Positions 33,523-42,182 of a stretch of DNA of 64,000 nucleotides are shown here, piece by piece (the first letter of the stretch is position 1; the number at the start of each line of letters is the position of its first letter). Source of the DNA: Lentilitoribacter sp. Alg239-R112. Its GTDB lineage: Bacteria; Pseudomonadota; Alphaproteobacteria; Rhizobiales; Rhizobiaceae. The translations under genes were made by a program, and so were the position numbers. The notes below the pieces were generated by a model, which saw nothing but the letters and a program-made list of their open reading frames with translations, was not told the origin of the DNA and did not search any database. Location of the stretch: positions 310,001 through 374,000 of the forward strand of contig NZ_LS999833.1 of the NCBI RefSeq assembly GCF_900537175.1. Direction: 5' to 3'.

Positions 33523-34254
33523 ATGACCTATTCGAATTTGTTAAAATTAGCAGTGGCGATCATATCATTCTCAGCACCCGGTGCTCATGCCACTGATGTG
33601 ATGAGCGTCGACACAATGCCAGATAACCCAAGCTTTGATATTCAAAAAGCTTCCATCACAAAAGAAGGTAACGCCCTCAAATTCAGAATGGAGGTCGCAG
33701 GCGCGGCTGGCGAAAAACAACCAAAAGCCATTGGAAAACTCGCCGGATCAGACGTTTATTCCTACGTTTGGCCAACCAGTTTTGATCCCTCGCTGGTAGG
33801 TTTTAGCCCCGATACAGGGATACTCGCTTTTGCGGCCACATCCCATCCAGACTTTGATGACACCCCTCTTTTTGATGAAGATGGCGATGGTGACGCTGCC
33901 AATGATGGACGTATTTGGCACAGCCATTGGGTGGTGCTGAATAAAACTGATGAATGCGGGCCAACAGGCCTGAAAGTGCGCGACATCAAAAAGGGTGAAG
34001 TGTTTGATCTGCCTAAAACTTGGCCGGAATTGCCATTGTTTATTGATAGCCCTGGCTGGCACCCAAGTTTTACGCAAACATCAATTGAAATTCTTGTTCC
34101 GTTTGAAAAATCTGCCACCTTGGTCGGCGCTTCTTTTGATGGTGTAACATCAGCACTGCGCGTTAATGCCAACGCTCATGCACCGCTGCTGTGTGTAAGT
34201 GCCGTGTTTGAAGTCGCTTCGGGGGATTTATCCTTACCTGGTAAAATCGACTAA
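33523..34254 (+). CDS. Secreted protein of unknown function under MarR control
   Basis: 243 residues: signal peptide (about 1-24, 'FSAPGAHA'), then a soluble domain with an acidic loop 'DEDGDGDAANDGRIWHSHWV' (EF-hand-like calcium or metal loop followed by H-x-H) and Cys in 'DECGPTG' and 'PLLCVSA'. I do not recognise the family. AAGGAG precedes ATG by seven bases. Divergent from the Cys-cluster MarR with twin operators, so expression probably responds to the same redox or metal signal. Confidence 0.72.
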   Translation: MTYSNLLKLAVAIISFSAPGAHATDVMSVDTMPDNPSFDIQKASITKEGNALKFRMEVAGAAGEKQPKAIGKLAGSDVYSYVWPTSFDPSLVGFSPDTGILAFAATSHPDFDDTPLFDEDGDGDAANDGRIWHSHWVVLNKTDECGPTGLKVRDIKKGEVFDLPKTWPELPLFIDSPGWHPSFTQTSIEILVPFEKSATLVGASFDGVTSALRVNANAHAPLLCVSAVFEVASGDLSLPGKID

Positions 34255-34261
34255 CCATAAC

Positions 34262-34285
34262 CAGCACCGGAACAAACCGGTGCTG
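34262..34285 (+). terminator. Hairpin terminator after secreted-protein gene
   Basis: CAGCACCGG (34262-34270), loop of six, CCGGTGCTG (34277-34285), eight bases after the stop codon. T-tract is weak. Confidence 0.55.
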
Positions 34286-34363
34286 ATTCATTAGATTAAG
34301 AGTTGACCCAAGCCAAATTTTATTCAATTTCTATCGGGCAACCCAACGGACGGATATTACATA

Positions 34364-35089
34364 ATGAACGACAAAAACCCCGATAGAAATATGGGCAAAG
34401 TTATGGGTAGAGTCATCGGCCTTTATATTGGTCAGGCTGAAGACAGGTGGGAAGGTAAAGCACCATCAGCTATTGGCAAAAAGCCCACTTCGGGACCACT
34501 TGAAATGGATTTCAATGGTTTTTTGGATGATGATCAAGCGGACAAAAAGGTTCACGGCGGTTTAGAAAAAGCAATCCATCATTATGCATCTGAGCATATG
34601 GAATATTGGAAGCGTGAATTTCCAGAAAAAGCCGATATGTTTACATCGGGTTGCTTTGGTGAGAACATCTCATCAACTGGTGTGACAGAAGAAAATTTAC
34701 ACCTTGGTGATATTTTACAGATTGGCGATGCTCGGGTGCAAATCTGCCAGGGTCGCCAGCCATGTTGGAAGTTAAATGCCCATATAGATGAGCCATCAAT
34801 GGCACCGAAATTTCAAAAAACCAGGCGCACAGGTTGGTATTATCGCATTATTAAAACTGGCAATATTTCGGTGGGTGATGATATTTTGCTCATAGAGCGT
34901 CCCTATTCCGACTGGCCGCTCTCCCGCCTTATCAAAGAGCGTTTTAACCCCAAAATGGAACCAGCACATGCGGCTGAACTGGCCACAATTGAAGCATTAT
35001 CTCAATCATGGCGCGCCACTTTTATTAAACGCAGTACTGACCCAAACTTTAAAGAAGATACAAGCAAGCGCTTGAATTCGCCGAGCTGA
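34364..35089 (+). CDS. MOSC domain protein (YiiM-like)
   Basis: 241 residues. MOSC core (about 20-165) with 'KVHGGLEKAIHHY', 'GCFGENISSTG' and the Cys-bearing 'ICQGRQPCWKLN'; the C-terminal helical segment corresponds to the 3-alpha domain of YiiM. YiiM-type enzymes use molybdenum cofactor to reduce N-hydroxylated bases and other N-hydroxy compounds. Monocistronic; start ATG at 34364 has a weak ribosome site. Confidence 0.88.
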   Translation: MNDKNPDRNMGKVMGRVIGLYIGQAEDRWEGKAPSAIGKKPTSGPLEMDFNGFLDDDQADKKVHGGLEKAIHHYASEHMEYWKREFPEKADMFTSGCFGENISSTGVTEENLHLGDILQIGDARVQICQGRQPCWKLNAHIDEPSMAPKFQKTRRTGWYYRIIKTGNISVGDDILLIERPYSDWPLSRLIKERFNPKMEPAHAAELATIEALSQSWRATFIKRSTDPNFKEDTSKRLNSPS

Positions 35090-35204
35090 TAGATCCACCA
35101 GTTTGAACCCACTCGCACAAGAGCAGAGCCTCGTTCAAACAGATTCTTCGTTTTAATTGCCCAATATCCATCTATGGATGGATTGCGGGTTTGTGACAGC
35201 TAAC

Positions 35205-35618
35205 CTAAGCTTGGGCAGAATGATGCGCGGCTTTGATAAGAGCCACGCGGGAATTTAATTCAAGGCGCGATAAAATAGCGTGGACATGATCTTTAACGGT
35301 GGCGAGCGAAATGCCAAGACTATCTGCAATTTCAGGGTTTGAACGTCCATCAATTATCAGCTCTGCGACCTGTTTTTGGCGCTTTGTCAGGCTGGCAAAT
35401 AGTTGGCTTTCATCAGCCTGCTGGCCTGCTTGGTCAATGACCACCAAAGGCGCACCTATCGTGTGGCTGGCATCCATATCCAATTTGAGTTTTATTCCCG
35501 GTTTTGCAATTGGCGCCAGCGCCTCGATAATTGATGCGGGAATAGGCTTTTGCGGATTATTTTTTAAATCAGACAACGCACTGGACAAGGCTTGCAATAT
35601 GTTCGGATCTAAAGACAT
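35205..35618 (-). CDS. Small LuxR-type response regulator (HTH only)
   Basis: 137 residues. C-terminal GerE helix-turn-helix ('LTKRQKQVAELIIDGRSNPE', 'SLGISLATVKDHVHAIL'); the 70-residue N-terminus is not a receiver or PAS domain that I recognise. It is divergent from the NTF2/DUF1801 pair with only 17 bases between starts, so the promoters overlap face to face. Confidence 0.8.
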   Translation of the reverse strand: MSLDPNILQALSSALSDLKNNPQKPIPASIIEALAPIAKPGIKLKLDMDASHTIGAPLVVIDQAGQQADESQLFASLTKRQKQVAELIIDGRSNPEIADSLGISLATVKDHVHAILSRLELNSRVALIKAAHHSAQA

Positions 35619-35635
35619 TTAAACGAGGATACCCC

Positions 35636-35998
35636 ATGAATAAGATGCCAATCGAAATTACAAATTTCTTTCTAGCAATGCAAGCAGGTCCGTCGGGTTG
35701 GGAGCTGCTAAAATCTTTGTTTGCAGAAGATGCAGAATATACTGAACCATTTTCAGGTGCCAGCGCACCTCATAAGGGCCGCGATGCAATTATTTCAGCA
35801 TTTGACAACAGTCGCAATGATGAGTTCAACGATGCGGTAATCAACCTGAGTTCGGTGGAAATTGATGGCCACGTTATCACGGTTGGCTGGACTTGCATTT
35901 CTAAAGCCATTCCGGGGGGCCAAGGCAGTGGCAAAAATGTCTTTACAATGAGTAATGGAAAAATCACCTCCTTGGTAACAACATTGGACATGGGGTAA
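35636..35998 (+). CDS. SnoaL/NTF2-like protein
   Basis: 120 residues of the NTF2-like fold: 'FFLAMQAGPSGWELLKSLFA', 'DAEYTEPFSG', 'HKGRDAIISAF', and terminal 'SNGKITSLVTTLDMG'. Such single-domain proteins are isomerases, cyclases or ligand binders. GAGG precedes the ATG. Three bases upstream of the DUF1801 gene and almost surely cotranscribed with it; paired with the divergent LuxR-type regulator. Confidence 0.8.
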   Translation: MNKMPIEITNFFLAMQAGPSGWELLKSLFAEDAEYTEPFSGASAPHKGRDAIISAFDNSRNDEFNDAVINLSSVEIDGHVITVGWTCISKAIPGGQGSGKNVFTMSNGKITSLVTTLDMG

Positions 35999-36001
35999 GC
36001 G

Positions 36002-36361
36002 ATGAAAAGTTCCGAAATAGACCAATGGCTTGACGCCTATGACAATCCAATGAAACCTGTCGTCATTGCAATGCGAGAGATTATAACGCAAGCTGACCCA
36101 CGCGTGGAAGAATGCATAAAATGGCAAGCACCCACATTCACATACAAGGGAAACATCGCCTCATTTCACCCTAATTCAAAGAAACATGCGTCGCTGTTGT
36201 TTCATAAAGGGGCAGAAATTGAAGGTAATTTCCCCAACCTGCAAGGCGATGGCAAAGAGGCCCGCACATTCAAAGTTTCCGACCTTGATGACCTTGCTGA
36301 AAAACAAGATGAGCTGTCTTTGATTATTAAAAGCTGGTGCGATTTAAAAGATAAGTCATGA
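36002..36361 (+). CDS. DUF1801 domain-containing protein
   Basis: 119 residues with the DUF1801/YdhG-like pattern 'REIITQADPRVEECIKWQAP', 'FTYKGNIASFHPNSKKHASL' and a C-terminal helix. The family is small, cytosolic and of uncertain function. GGGG lies eight bases before the ATG; operon with the NTF2-like gene. Confidence 0.85.
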   Translation: MKSSEIDQWLDAYDNPMKPVVIAMREIITQADPRVEECIKWQAPTFTYKGNIASFHPNSKKHASLLFHKGAEIEGNFPNLQGDGKEARTFKVSDLDDLAEKQDELSLIIKSWCDLKDKS

Positions 36362-36436
36362 TTTGGGTTATCAAATCGGCATCACTAATAAATAACAGAT
36401 TTTTACGCGTCTACGGGAATCATCTATCTTTATTTT

Positions 36437-37228
36437 ATGGACGTAGACCAGGGATTAAAAATTGCGAGTGCTGCAACCTCCATATCTGCTGATATTGAGG
36501 AGAACGCTGCGTTAATCATTGCAAATATTGAAGCTGCGGCGGCGGCGGGTGCTCGGCTTGTTCAGTTTCCAGAAGCCGCATTATCGGGTTATGTGAAGGC
36601 GCAAATCAAAACATGGAGTAGTTATGATTGGCTTCTCCTTGATCAAAAGCTCAATGAAGTCCGCGAAGCAGCCAAAGCGCGAAAAATTTGGATCGTGGTT
36701 GGCAGTGCACAGAAGCAAGAAAATAAACGTCCGACAAATTGCCTCCATGTAATTAATGATCTCGGAGAGCGCGTTGCTTGCTACGACAAGCGGTTTTGCT
36801 CCCATTCGGAAATGACCTACTGGTACTCAGCAGGCAAAAAACCAGTTACATTTGAGATAGATGATTTCACATTTGGCTGCGTCATATGTATTGAAGTGCA
36901 TTTTCCCGAACTCTTTAGCGAATATGAAACGCTTGATGTCGATTGCCTGCTATTTTCTGCCTACAATCGCGATGAAATGTTCGTCACGCAAGCGCAAGGC
37001 CATGCAGCTTGCAACAATTATTGGATTTCATATTGCGGTCCAAAACAATGCCAGAAGGATTGCACAAACGTCATCATAGGCCCCGATGGATGCATTCAGA
37101 TGCGGAACGTTGAAGAAAGTGAACTTCTCATCAGTACACTCGATAAATCCGACCCTAGATACGATGTTGCACTGAACAAGGCACGACCGTGGCGACGGCT
37201 CGCTCGAACACGCAGCATTTATGATTAA
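36437..37228 (+). CDS. Carbon-nitrogen hydrolase (nitrilase superfamily)
   Basis: 263 residues. The Glu-Lys-Cys triad can be placed: Glu in 'FPEAALSGY', Lys in 'CYDKRFC', Cys in 'GCVICIEVHFPE'. Members cleave amides, nitriles or carbamoyl compounds. Substrate is not evident; several extra cysteines ('CGPKQCQKDC') are notable. No neighbours in operon; convergent with the GGDEF gene. Confidence 0.88.
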   Translation: MDVDQGLKIASAATSISADIEENAALIIANIEAAAAAGARLVQFPEAALSGYVKAQIKTWSSYDWLLLDQKLNEVREAAKARKIWIVVGSAQKQENKRPTNCLHVINDLGERVACYDKRFCSHSEMTYWYSAGKKPVTFEIDDFTFGCVICIEVHFPELFSEYETLDVDCLLFSAYNRDEMFVTQAQGHAACNNYWISYCGPKQCQKDCTNVIIGPDGCIQMRNVEESELLISTLDKSDPRYDVALNKARPWRRLARTRSIYD

Positions 37229-37285
37229 ATAGACGTTGATTGGCCACCGTGACGGAGAAGCAGTACCGTCGGCGCTGCTGGCGAC

Positions 37286-38248
37286 CTAGGTACCGTAATA
37301 TTCTTCTTCATCGATAAAGCGTTCGGAAAAGAAACGAATACAATTCTGGCCGCTTTCTTTTGCTTCATAAAGTGCCTGCTCGGCATTGGCCTGTGTTTGC
37401 GCCGGATCGGCCCCCTGAAACGCACTGGACGCTATACCAATGCTGACACCGAATTGCAACGCAGTGCCTTTATAGGAGAAGGGTTTAGCCACCTCTTCCA
37501 TGATTTGTTCTGCAATTTTTAGAATTTCACGTTCACGGCGCTCTCGCGTTATCAAAATACTAAATTCATCGCCGCCCATACGCGCGACACTGCCCTTACT
37601 ACCAACGATTTTAGTGAATATTTCGCTGACATGCACAAGCACCGCATCGCCTGCGGCGTGTCCATAATTGTCATTTACCCGCTTGAAGCGATCAAGATCA
37701 ATTCTCATTACCGCATAAGCCGGGGCCGCATCACTTTGGGATGCAAATTCAAAAATTGCATCTTGATCCTCGACAAGTTTGCGGCGATTGGCAAGGCCCG
37801 TCAGCGCATCATGACGGCTTTCATGTTCCAGTGCCATCTGCAATCGTTTTTCGTTTGCTTTAGCATTAATGAGTTCTAAGTTCGGGATGCTGTGAGCGAT
37901 ACTACCAAGACCTACAAATAGCTTATTTCCATCATCATCTGTAGTCAGATATTTGACAATAAGTTTGGTATTGCCGCTATTTTCCGCAAGATTAACTTTC
38001 AATTCTTGATCAGAATTCGCGTCCGTACCACCTAAATATTCGATGATCGCGTCGCTGTCCTTACGATCAATGAGTTGGGTGATATTCTGGTTGAAAATAT
38101 CAGGAATTTGAGCTTTGAATAAATCATCAAATGCCTGATTGCAATATATGATAGCGCCAGAATCATTCGTCAAAACAGCGGGTTGCTGAACCAAATCCAA
38201 TAATTTATCGGCAGCTATCAAGCTGCCAATTTTTTGCAAAGACTTCAC
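37286..38248 (-). CDS. PAS-GGDEF diguanylate cyclase
   Basis: 320 residues. An N-terminal PAS domain (about 10-125: 'PAVLTNDSGAIIYCNQAFDD') and C-terminal GGDEF domain with intact active site 'ARMGGDEFSIL' and 'HDALTGLANRR'. It should make c-di-GMP. The residues before GGDEF ('GSKGSVARM') lack the RxxD product-inhibition site. No membrane helix, so cytosolic. Start is GTG with GGGGAG eight bases upstream. Confidence 0.92.
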   Translation of the reverse strand: MKSLQKIGSLIAADKLLDLVQQPAVLTNDSGAIIYCNQAFDDLFKAQIPDIFNQNITQLIDRKDSDAIIEYLGGTDANSDQELKVNLAENSGNTKLIVKYLTTDDDGNKLFVGLGSIAHSIPNLELINAKANEKRLQMALEHESRHDALTGLANRRKLVEDQDAIFEFASQSDAAPAYAVMRIDLDRFKRVNDNYGHAAGDAVLVHVSEIFTKIVGSKGSVARMGGDEFSILITRERREREILKIAEQIMEEVAKPFSYKGTALQFGVSIGIASSAFQGADPAQTQANAEQALYEAKESGQNCIRFFSERFIDEEEYYGT

Positions 38249-38334
38249 TACACATACTCCCCATTCGCATTCAAATTATCATTTTGGGGTTAGAGAAATG
38301 TTAAAACAGTCCATTGGTGAGTTATGCGAGCGGA

Positions 38335-39105
38335 TTAGGTGCTTGTCATAGCTAAAAAAGCCTGACGCGTCGCTTCGTCTGAAGGAAACATCATCTCAAT
38401 CTTGAGTTCAGAAAGCGCAATATCTTCAGCGCTGCCAAAAGACGAAATAGTCGAAAAAAGCGAAAGCGTTGTCTCACCAAAACGGTAACGCGCCGAGATA
38501 ACGGCAGAGGCGTTTCCTTCGTTGATAAGCGGAGCATTTCCTAATCGCGCAGCCATGCTCTCGATTGCCTTATCAAGCACCGGATCTCCGCCTAAATGAT
38601 TGCTTTCTGTGCGCAAGCGGATGATAAAATTATGCATCACCTCTTCCCAGTTTTCGAGTGCATTGCTGATACCTTCTTTATCTAACAAGGCTTCAAGCAG
38701 ACTGTCACCTTCGGTAACTCCCGCACCGGATAGCATTACATTCGCAGACTTATTCGCCTTTACAATGTTCCAGTGCCGATCAAGCGCAAATGCGGGATAT
38801 GGATCATGCCGATCAAGTGTCCAATTCACTGCCTCACGTACATAGGCCAGATCTTCATTATCAAGCGCACGATTTTGGTAGGCAGGCGCAAAACCAGCAG
38901 TGCCGAGGAATGAATTGCGTATTGCATTTGGCATATCCAAAACATCAGATAGCATCATGACCATAGATTTGCTTGGCTTGGAACGCCCGGTTTCCAAAAA
39001 TGAAATATGTCGTGCTGATACATTTGCCGTTAGTCCCAAATCTAACTGGCTCATGCGCCTTTTGCCACGCCATTCTTTTAATATTAATCCAAACTGCTCT
39101 GCCAT
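38335..39105 (-). CDS. XRE regulator with MmyB-like ligand-binding domain
   Basis: 256 residues: XRE HTH at about 5-60 ('MSQLDLGLTANVSARHISFL', 'ETGRSKPS') and a MmyB-like domain (about 90-250) with 'WTLDRHDPYPAFALDRHWNI'. MmyB-type domains bind fatty-acid-like ligands and frequently control dehydrogenase genes. GGAGG precedes ATG 39105. Divergent from a small membrane protein; a perfect palindrome lies between. Confidence 0.9.
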   Translation of the reverse strand: MAEQFGLILKEWRGKRRMSQLDLGLTANVSARHISFLETGRSKPSKSMVMMLSDVLDMPNAIRNSFLGTAGFAPAYQNRALDNEDLAYVREAVNWTLDRHDPYPAFALDRHWNIVKANKSANVMLSGAGVTEGDSLLEALLDKEGISNALENWEEVMHNFIIRLRTESNHLGGDPVLDKAIESMAARLGNAPLINEGNASAVISARYRFGETTLSLFSTISSFGSAEDIALSELKIEMMFPSDEATRQAFLAMTST

Positions 39106-39156
39106 ATTTGCCTCCGATTCCCATCGAACCATAACTGAAATATCACCAAAGATCAC

Positions 39157-39171
39157 TTACCTCCAAGGTAA
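39157..39171. promoter_or_regulatory. Palindrome between XRE/MmyB regulator and membrane protein
   Basis: TTACCT-CCA-AGGTAA, a perfect 15-base inverted repeat in the 125-base divergent intergenic region, a probable operator of the XRE regulator. Confidence 0.6.
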
Positions 39172-39230
39172 TTGAATTGTGATCCGGCAATGACAATAAC
39201 TCAGTTAAATTTTACGAAAGGAAAACAATC

Positions 39231-39680
39231 ATGACACTGGAAAAAGCAACTTCATGGCTCAAATTTGCAAGCTGGGTTCTCATTGGTTTTGGCGTTGTAT
39301 CCGCAATAAGTGCTCATCCAAGCCTTAACTTCCTATCGCGCCCCTTTGCACAGGCTGCTATTTGGCCATTTGGCACAGTGAGTGCTGCACCTGAATTGGA
39401 AACGCGCCTAATCTGGGCAATAATGGGTGGAATTTCAATCGGTTGGGGTGTCATGATCTGGCAGTTAGCAACCAAACTTCTTCACAAGGAAACAGAGACT
39501 ATTCGTTCAATTTTACTAACCAGCACAATTGCATGGTTTCTGACTGATAGCGCCGCATCTATATTATCAGGTGCAGGCTTCAATGCAGTTTATAACGCTG
39601 GCTTTCTTGCATTGTTCTTGATCCCGGTTTGGCGACCAATTACATCCAACAAGGCATCAACAAACCGCGCCATCGCCTAG
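39231..39680 (+). CDS. Four-helix membrane protein of unknown function
   Basis: 149 residues with four predicted helices (about 10-28, 60-80, 97-113, 118-135). Features include 'AAIWPFGTVSAAPELETRLI' and 'IMGGISIGWGVMIWQL'. The family is not recognised. It is divergent from the XRE/MmyB regulator, which is its likely controller. GAAAGGA precedes the ATG. Confidence 0.65.
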   Translation: MTLEKATSWLKFASWVLIGFGVVSAISAHPSLNFLSRPFAQAAIWPFGTVSAAPELETRLIWAIMGGISIGWGVMIWQLATKLLHKETETIRSILLTSTIAWFLTDSAASILSGAGFNAVYNAGFLALFLIPVWRPITSNKASTNRAIA

Positions 39681-39732
39681 CTTATCAAGGTATCGCTATC
39701 TGAATTGCAAATGGGCGATCAACGCCCATTTA

Positions 39733-39990
39733 TCAGCTTAAATACGAGACAATGCGTTGCCATTCGGCTTTCACATCTTGATGAACTTGATCCTGCCCTG
39801 CTCTTTGATACCAGTAATTTGCATTGGAGGTATCACCTTCGATCAAGTGCACCAACGCATGACCCAGATCATAATCCGCCTCTCCTTCATGCATCTGACA
39901 TAGGTCATGACAAGCGTTCCAGACAGGCCCAGTTGTGAAGTCATCATCGGCCAATAATTTTAAAGCATCAAGAAGAAGTTGATCGGTCAT
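39733..39990 (-). CDS. Small conserved hypothetical protein downstream of dctM
   Basis: 85 residues, acidic, no membrane helix. The pattern 'HALVHLIEGDTSNANYWYQR' (HxxxHLIEGD-N-A-x-Y-W-Y-x-R-A) looks like a conserved alphaproteobacterial family without known function. It starts 32 bases after the dctM stop on the same strand and may be the last gene of the TRAP operon. Confidence 0.65.
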   Translation of the reverse strand: MTDQLLLDALKLLADDDFTTGPVWNACHDLCQMHEGEADYDLGHALVHLIEGDTSNANYWYQRAGQDQVHQDVKAEWQRIVSYLS

Positions 39991-40022
39991 TTCGCTCTCT
40001 CGACTGTTTCGATTCGCTGATT

Positions 40023-41432
40023 TTAACCTCCAGCAAGCAGTTTGGGCAAGAATAGGACAATTCCGGGGAAGGCAATCAGTACTGCAATCGTAATCGCATC
40101 AGCTACAAAAAACGGTGACGCACCTTTGAAAACATCCTGCACAGAGATATCTTCACGCACACCCGCCACCACAAAACAATTGAGCCCTATGGGTGGCGTG
40201 ATCAGACAAAGCTCGGCCATCTTAACCACCAAAATACCGAACCAGACCGCACACATAATGCCACTCATGCCAAATGCACTATCAGCGGCAGATACGCCCT
40301 CACCACCATTAAGCGCCATAACAGCAGGATAAACAACGGGTAATGTGAGCAGCAACATGCCAATGGCGTCCATAAACATGCCCAAAACTGCATATGCCAA
40401 AAGAATGAAAATCAGCGTCAATATCGGGCTTTGATCAAGTGATGTGATCCAGTCGGAAAACGCACTGGGTAAATCAGCAAAACCTAGAAAGCGCACATAG
40501 ATGAGAACACCCCAAATGATGGTAAAGATCATGACGGAAAGTTTTGCTGTTTCCAGCAGTGCATTTTTTAGCTGCGGCCAACGCATGCCTTTCGCTACGG
40601 CTATGCAGAACACAACAAATGCACCCAAAGCTCCACCTTCCGTTGGCGTGCCCCATGCGTCGCCACCAAAGGGATTGTAGACAAATAAGATAATAAGCAG
40701 AACCACAATGAAAATTGGCGCGGTTCCAGGGAGTGATTTAAATCGCTCCATCCATGTAAAACCACCAACGGGAGGACCAAAATTCTTAAACGTGAGCGCG
40801 AGGCACACAACAAGCCCACCATAAATAATAGCAGACACAGCACCTGGCAAAAAGCCTGCCAGCAGCAAAAGGCCCACATCTTGCTCGACAATAATGGCGT
40901 AGATCACCAATATGGCCGATGGCGGAATGAGGGATGCCAATGTACCACCTGCAGCAACGACGCCAGCTGCAAACTTTTTATCATAGCCAACGGCCAGCAT
41001 TTCAGGAATGGCAATACGGGCAAACACCGCTGATGTGGCAACAGATGCGCCAGATACTGCGGCAAATCCGGCAGTGGCAAACACTGTAGCAACACCTAAA
41101 CCACCGGGGAGCCAGCCAACCCATTTTTTGGCGGCATCAAACAGTGCTTTGGTCAAGCCTGCATAATAAGCAAGATAACCAATGAGGATAAATGTCGGGA
41201 TAAGAGATAACGCTTGAGAGGCAACTTTGGAATGTGGCACCTGCCCCGCCGTTTTGGCAGATACAGTCAACGCCCACATAAACTGGCTTGGATCATACCC
41301 CTTCTTGGACCAGAATATCCAGATTAAGCCACCAAGGCCAGCAAGGGCGGCGGCAAAGGCCACACGCATACCCAAAACAACCATGATCAGCATGATAAAA
41401 CTGACCGTTATACCAATTTCGATTGAGGTCAT
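40023..41432 (-). CDS. dctM: TRAP transporter large permease (system 1)
   Basis: 469 residues with about 12-13 membrane helices. DctM signatures include 'GGTLASLIPPSAILVIYAII' and 'LITPPIGLNCFVVAGV'. It forms the Na+/H+-driven channel with DctQ. Start ATG overlaps the dctQ end by four bases with AGGAG inside dctQ. Part of the dctPQM operon under the adjacent dctBD two-component system. A slightly longer DctM than usual (about 430), with an extended loop near residues 240-275. Confidence 0.95.
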   Translation of the reverse strand: MTSIEIGITVSFIMLIMVVLGMRVAFAAALAGLGGLIWIFWSKKGYDPSQFMWALTVSAKTAGQVPHSKVASQALSLIPTFILIGYLAYYAGLTKALFDAAKKWVGWLPGGLGVATVFATAGFAAVSGASVATSAVFARIAIPEMLAVGYDKKFAAGVVAAGGTLASLIPPSAILVIYAIIVEQDVGLLLLAGFLPGAVSAIIYGGLVVCLALTFKNFGPPVGGFTWMERFKSLPGTAPIFIVVLLIILFVYNPFGGDAWGTPTEGGALGAFVVFCIAVAKGMRWPQLKNALLETAKLSVMIFTIIWGVLIYVRFLGFADLPSAFSDWITSLDQSPILTLIFILLAYAVLGMFMDAIGMLLLTLPVVYPAVMALNGGEGVSAADSAFGMSGIMCAVWFGILVVKMAELCLITPPIGLNCFVVAGVREDISVQDVFKGASPFFVADAITIAVLIAFPGIVLFLPKLLAGG

Positions 41433-42091
41433 GAGGATACTCCTCCTGAGGTCTTAGCTTCATTGTCAAAGTCAGAAACCGTAGCTGCTTCATTGGCTGC
41501 TTGTGTTGCGGCATCCTCAATAAGGGGCACAGCAATCGGTGAGCGCTCATTGTTGACAATGGCGCGTATATACCCCCAGCATTGCAAGACTAATCTTGCG
41601 CATAGAACAGAAAAAGCAATGGGTGCCAAAAGCTTGGCTGGCCAAAGCGGGATAGCAATATCCATGGATGAATCCCTGCTCCACATTGGCGCACTAAAAT
41701 CAAAACTACGTTGAAAATGGGCGAATGAACCCCAGACCAAAAGGATCATAACCAGAAGAATAATAAATGTTGTGAGAAGCTCAACCACCCATAATGCGCG
41801 CCCGTTTAGCATGCCGATAAACAAATCCATGCGGATATGCCCGCCCAATCGCTGGGTATAAGACACCCCCATAAAGGCAATGAGCGGCATAGCCTGCTCT
41901 ATCCAATCAACATAGCCCGGCAAAGGTTGATTGATCGCATTACGACCCGTAACCGATACCACGGCCAAAATCATGAGCGAAAATACGGCCAAGCCGCTGA
42001 GCAAAGCCAATTTACCTTCAAGCGCATATAGCGCCCGATCAAGCCGACTAAGCAACGTGTCATCAGTTAAAACAGAAGATGAGCCTGCCAT
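41429..42091 (-). CDS. dctQ: TRAP transporter small permease (system 1)
   Basis: 220 residues, four membrane helices and the DctQ pattern 'PGYVDWIEQAMPLIAFMGVS', 'GHIRMDLFIG'. It links binding protein to the large permease. Longer than typical (about 165-180), with a hydrophilic C-terminal extension. ATG at 42091 has GGAGG upstream; a longer frame to 42139 lacks support. Confidence 0.92.
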   Translation of the reverse strand: MAGSSSVLTDDTLLSRLDRALYALEGKLALLSGLAVFSLMILAVVSVTGRNAINQPLPGYVDWIEQAMPLIAFMGVSYTQRLGGHIRMDLFIGMLNGRALWVVELLTTFIILLVMILLVWGSFAHFQRSFDFSAPMWSRDSSMDIAIPLWPAKLLAPIAFSVLCARLVLQCWGYIRAIVNNERSPIAVPLIEDAATQAANEAATVSDFDNEAKTSGGVSS

Positions 42092-42182
42092 TTTTGGTTC
42101 CCTCCCAACGAAAACAAAAGGCAAAAAGTGTCCGCCCACTCAACGTTGTGAATGGGTGGATAGATTTTATAGCGATACTTGC

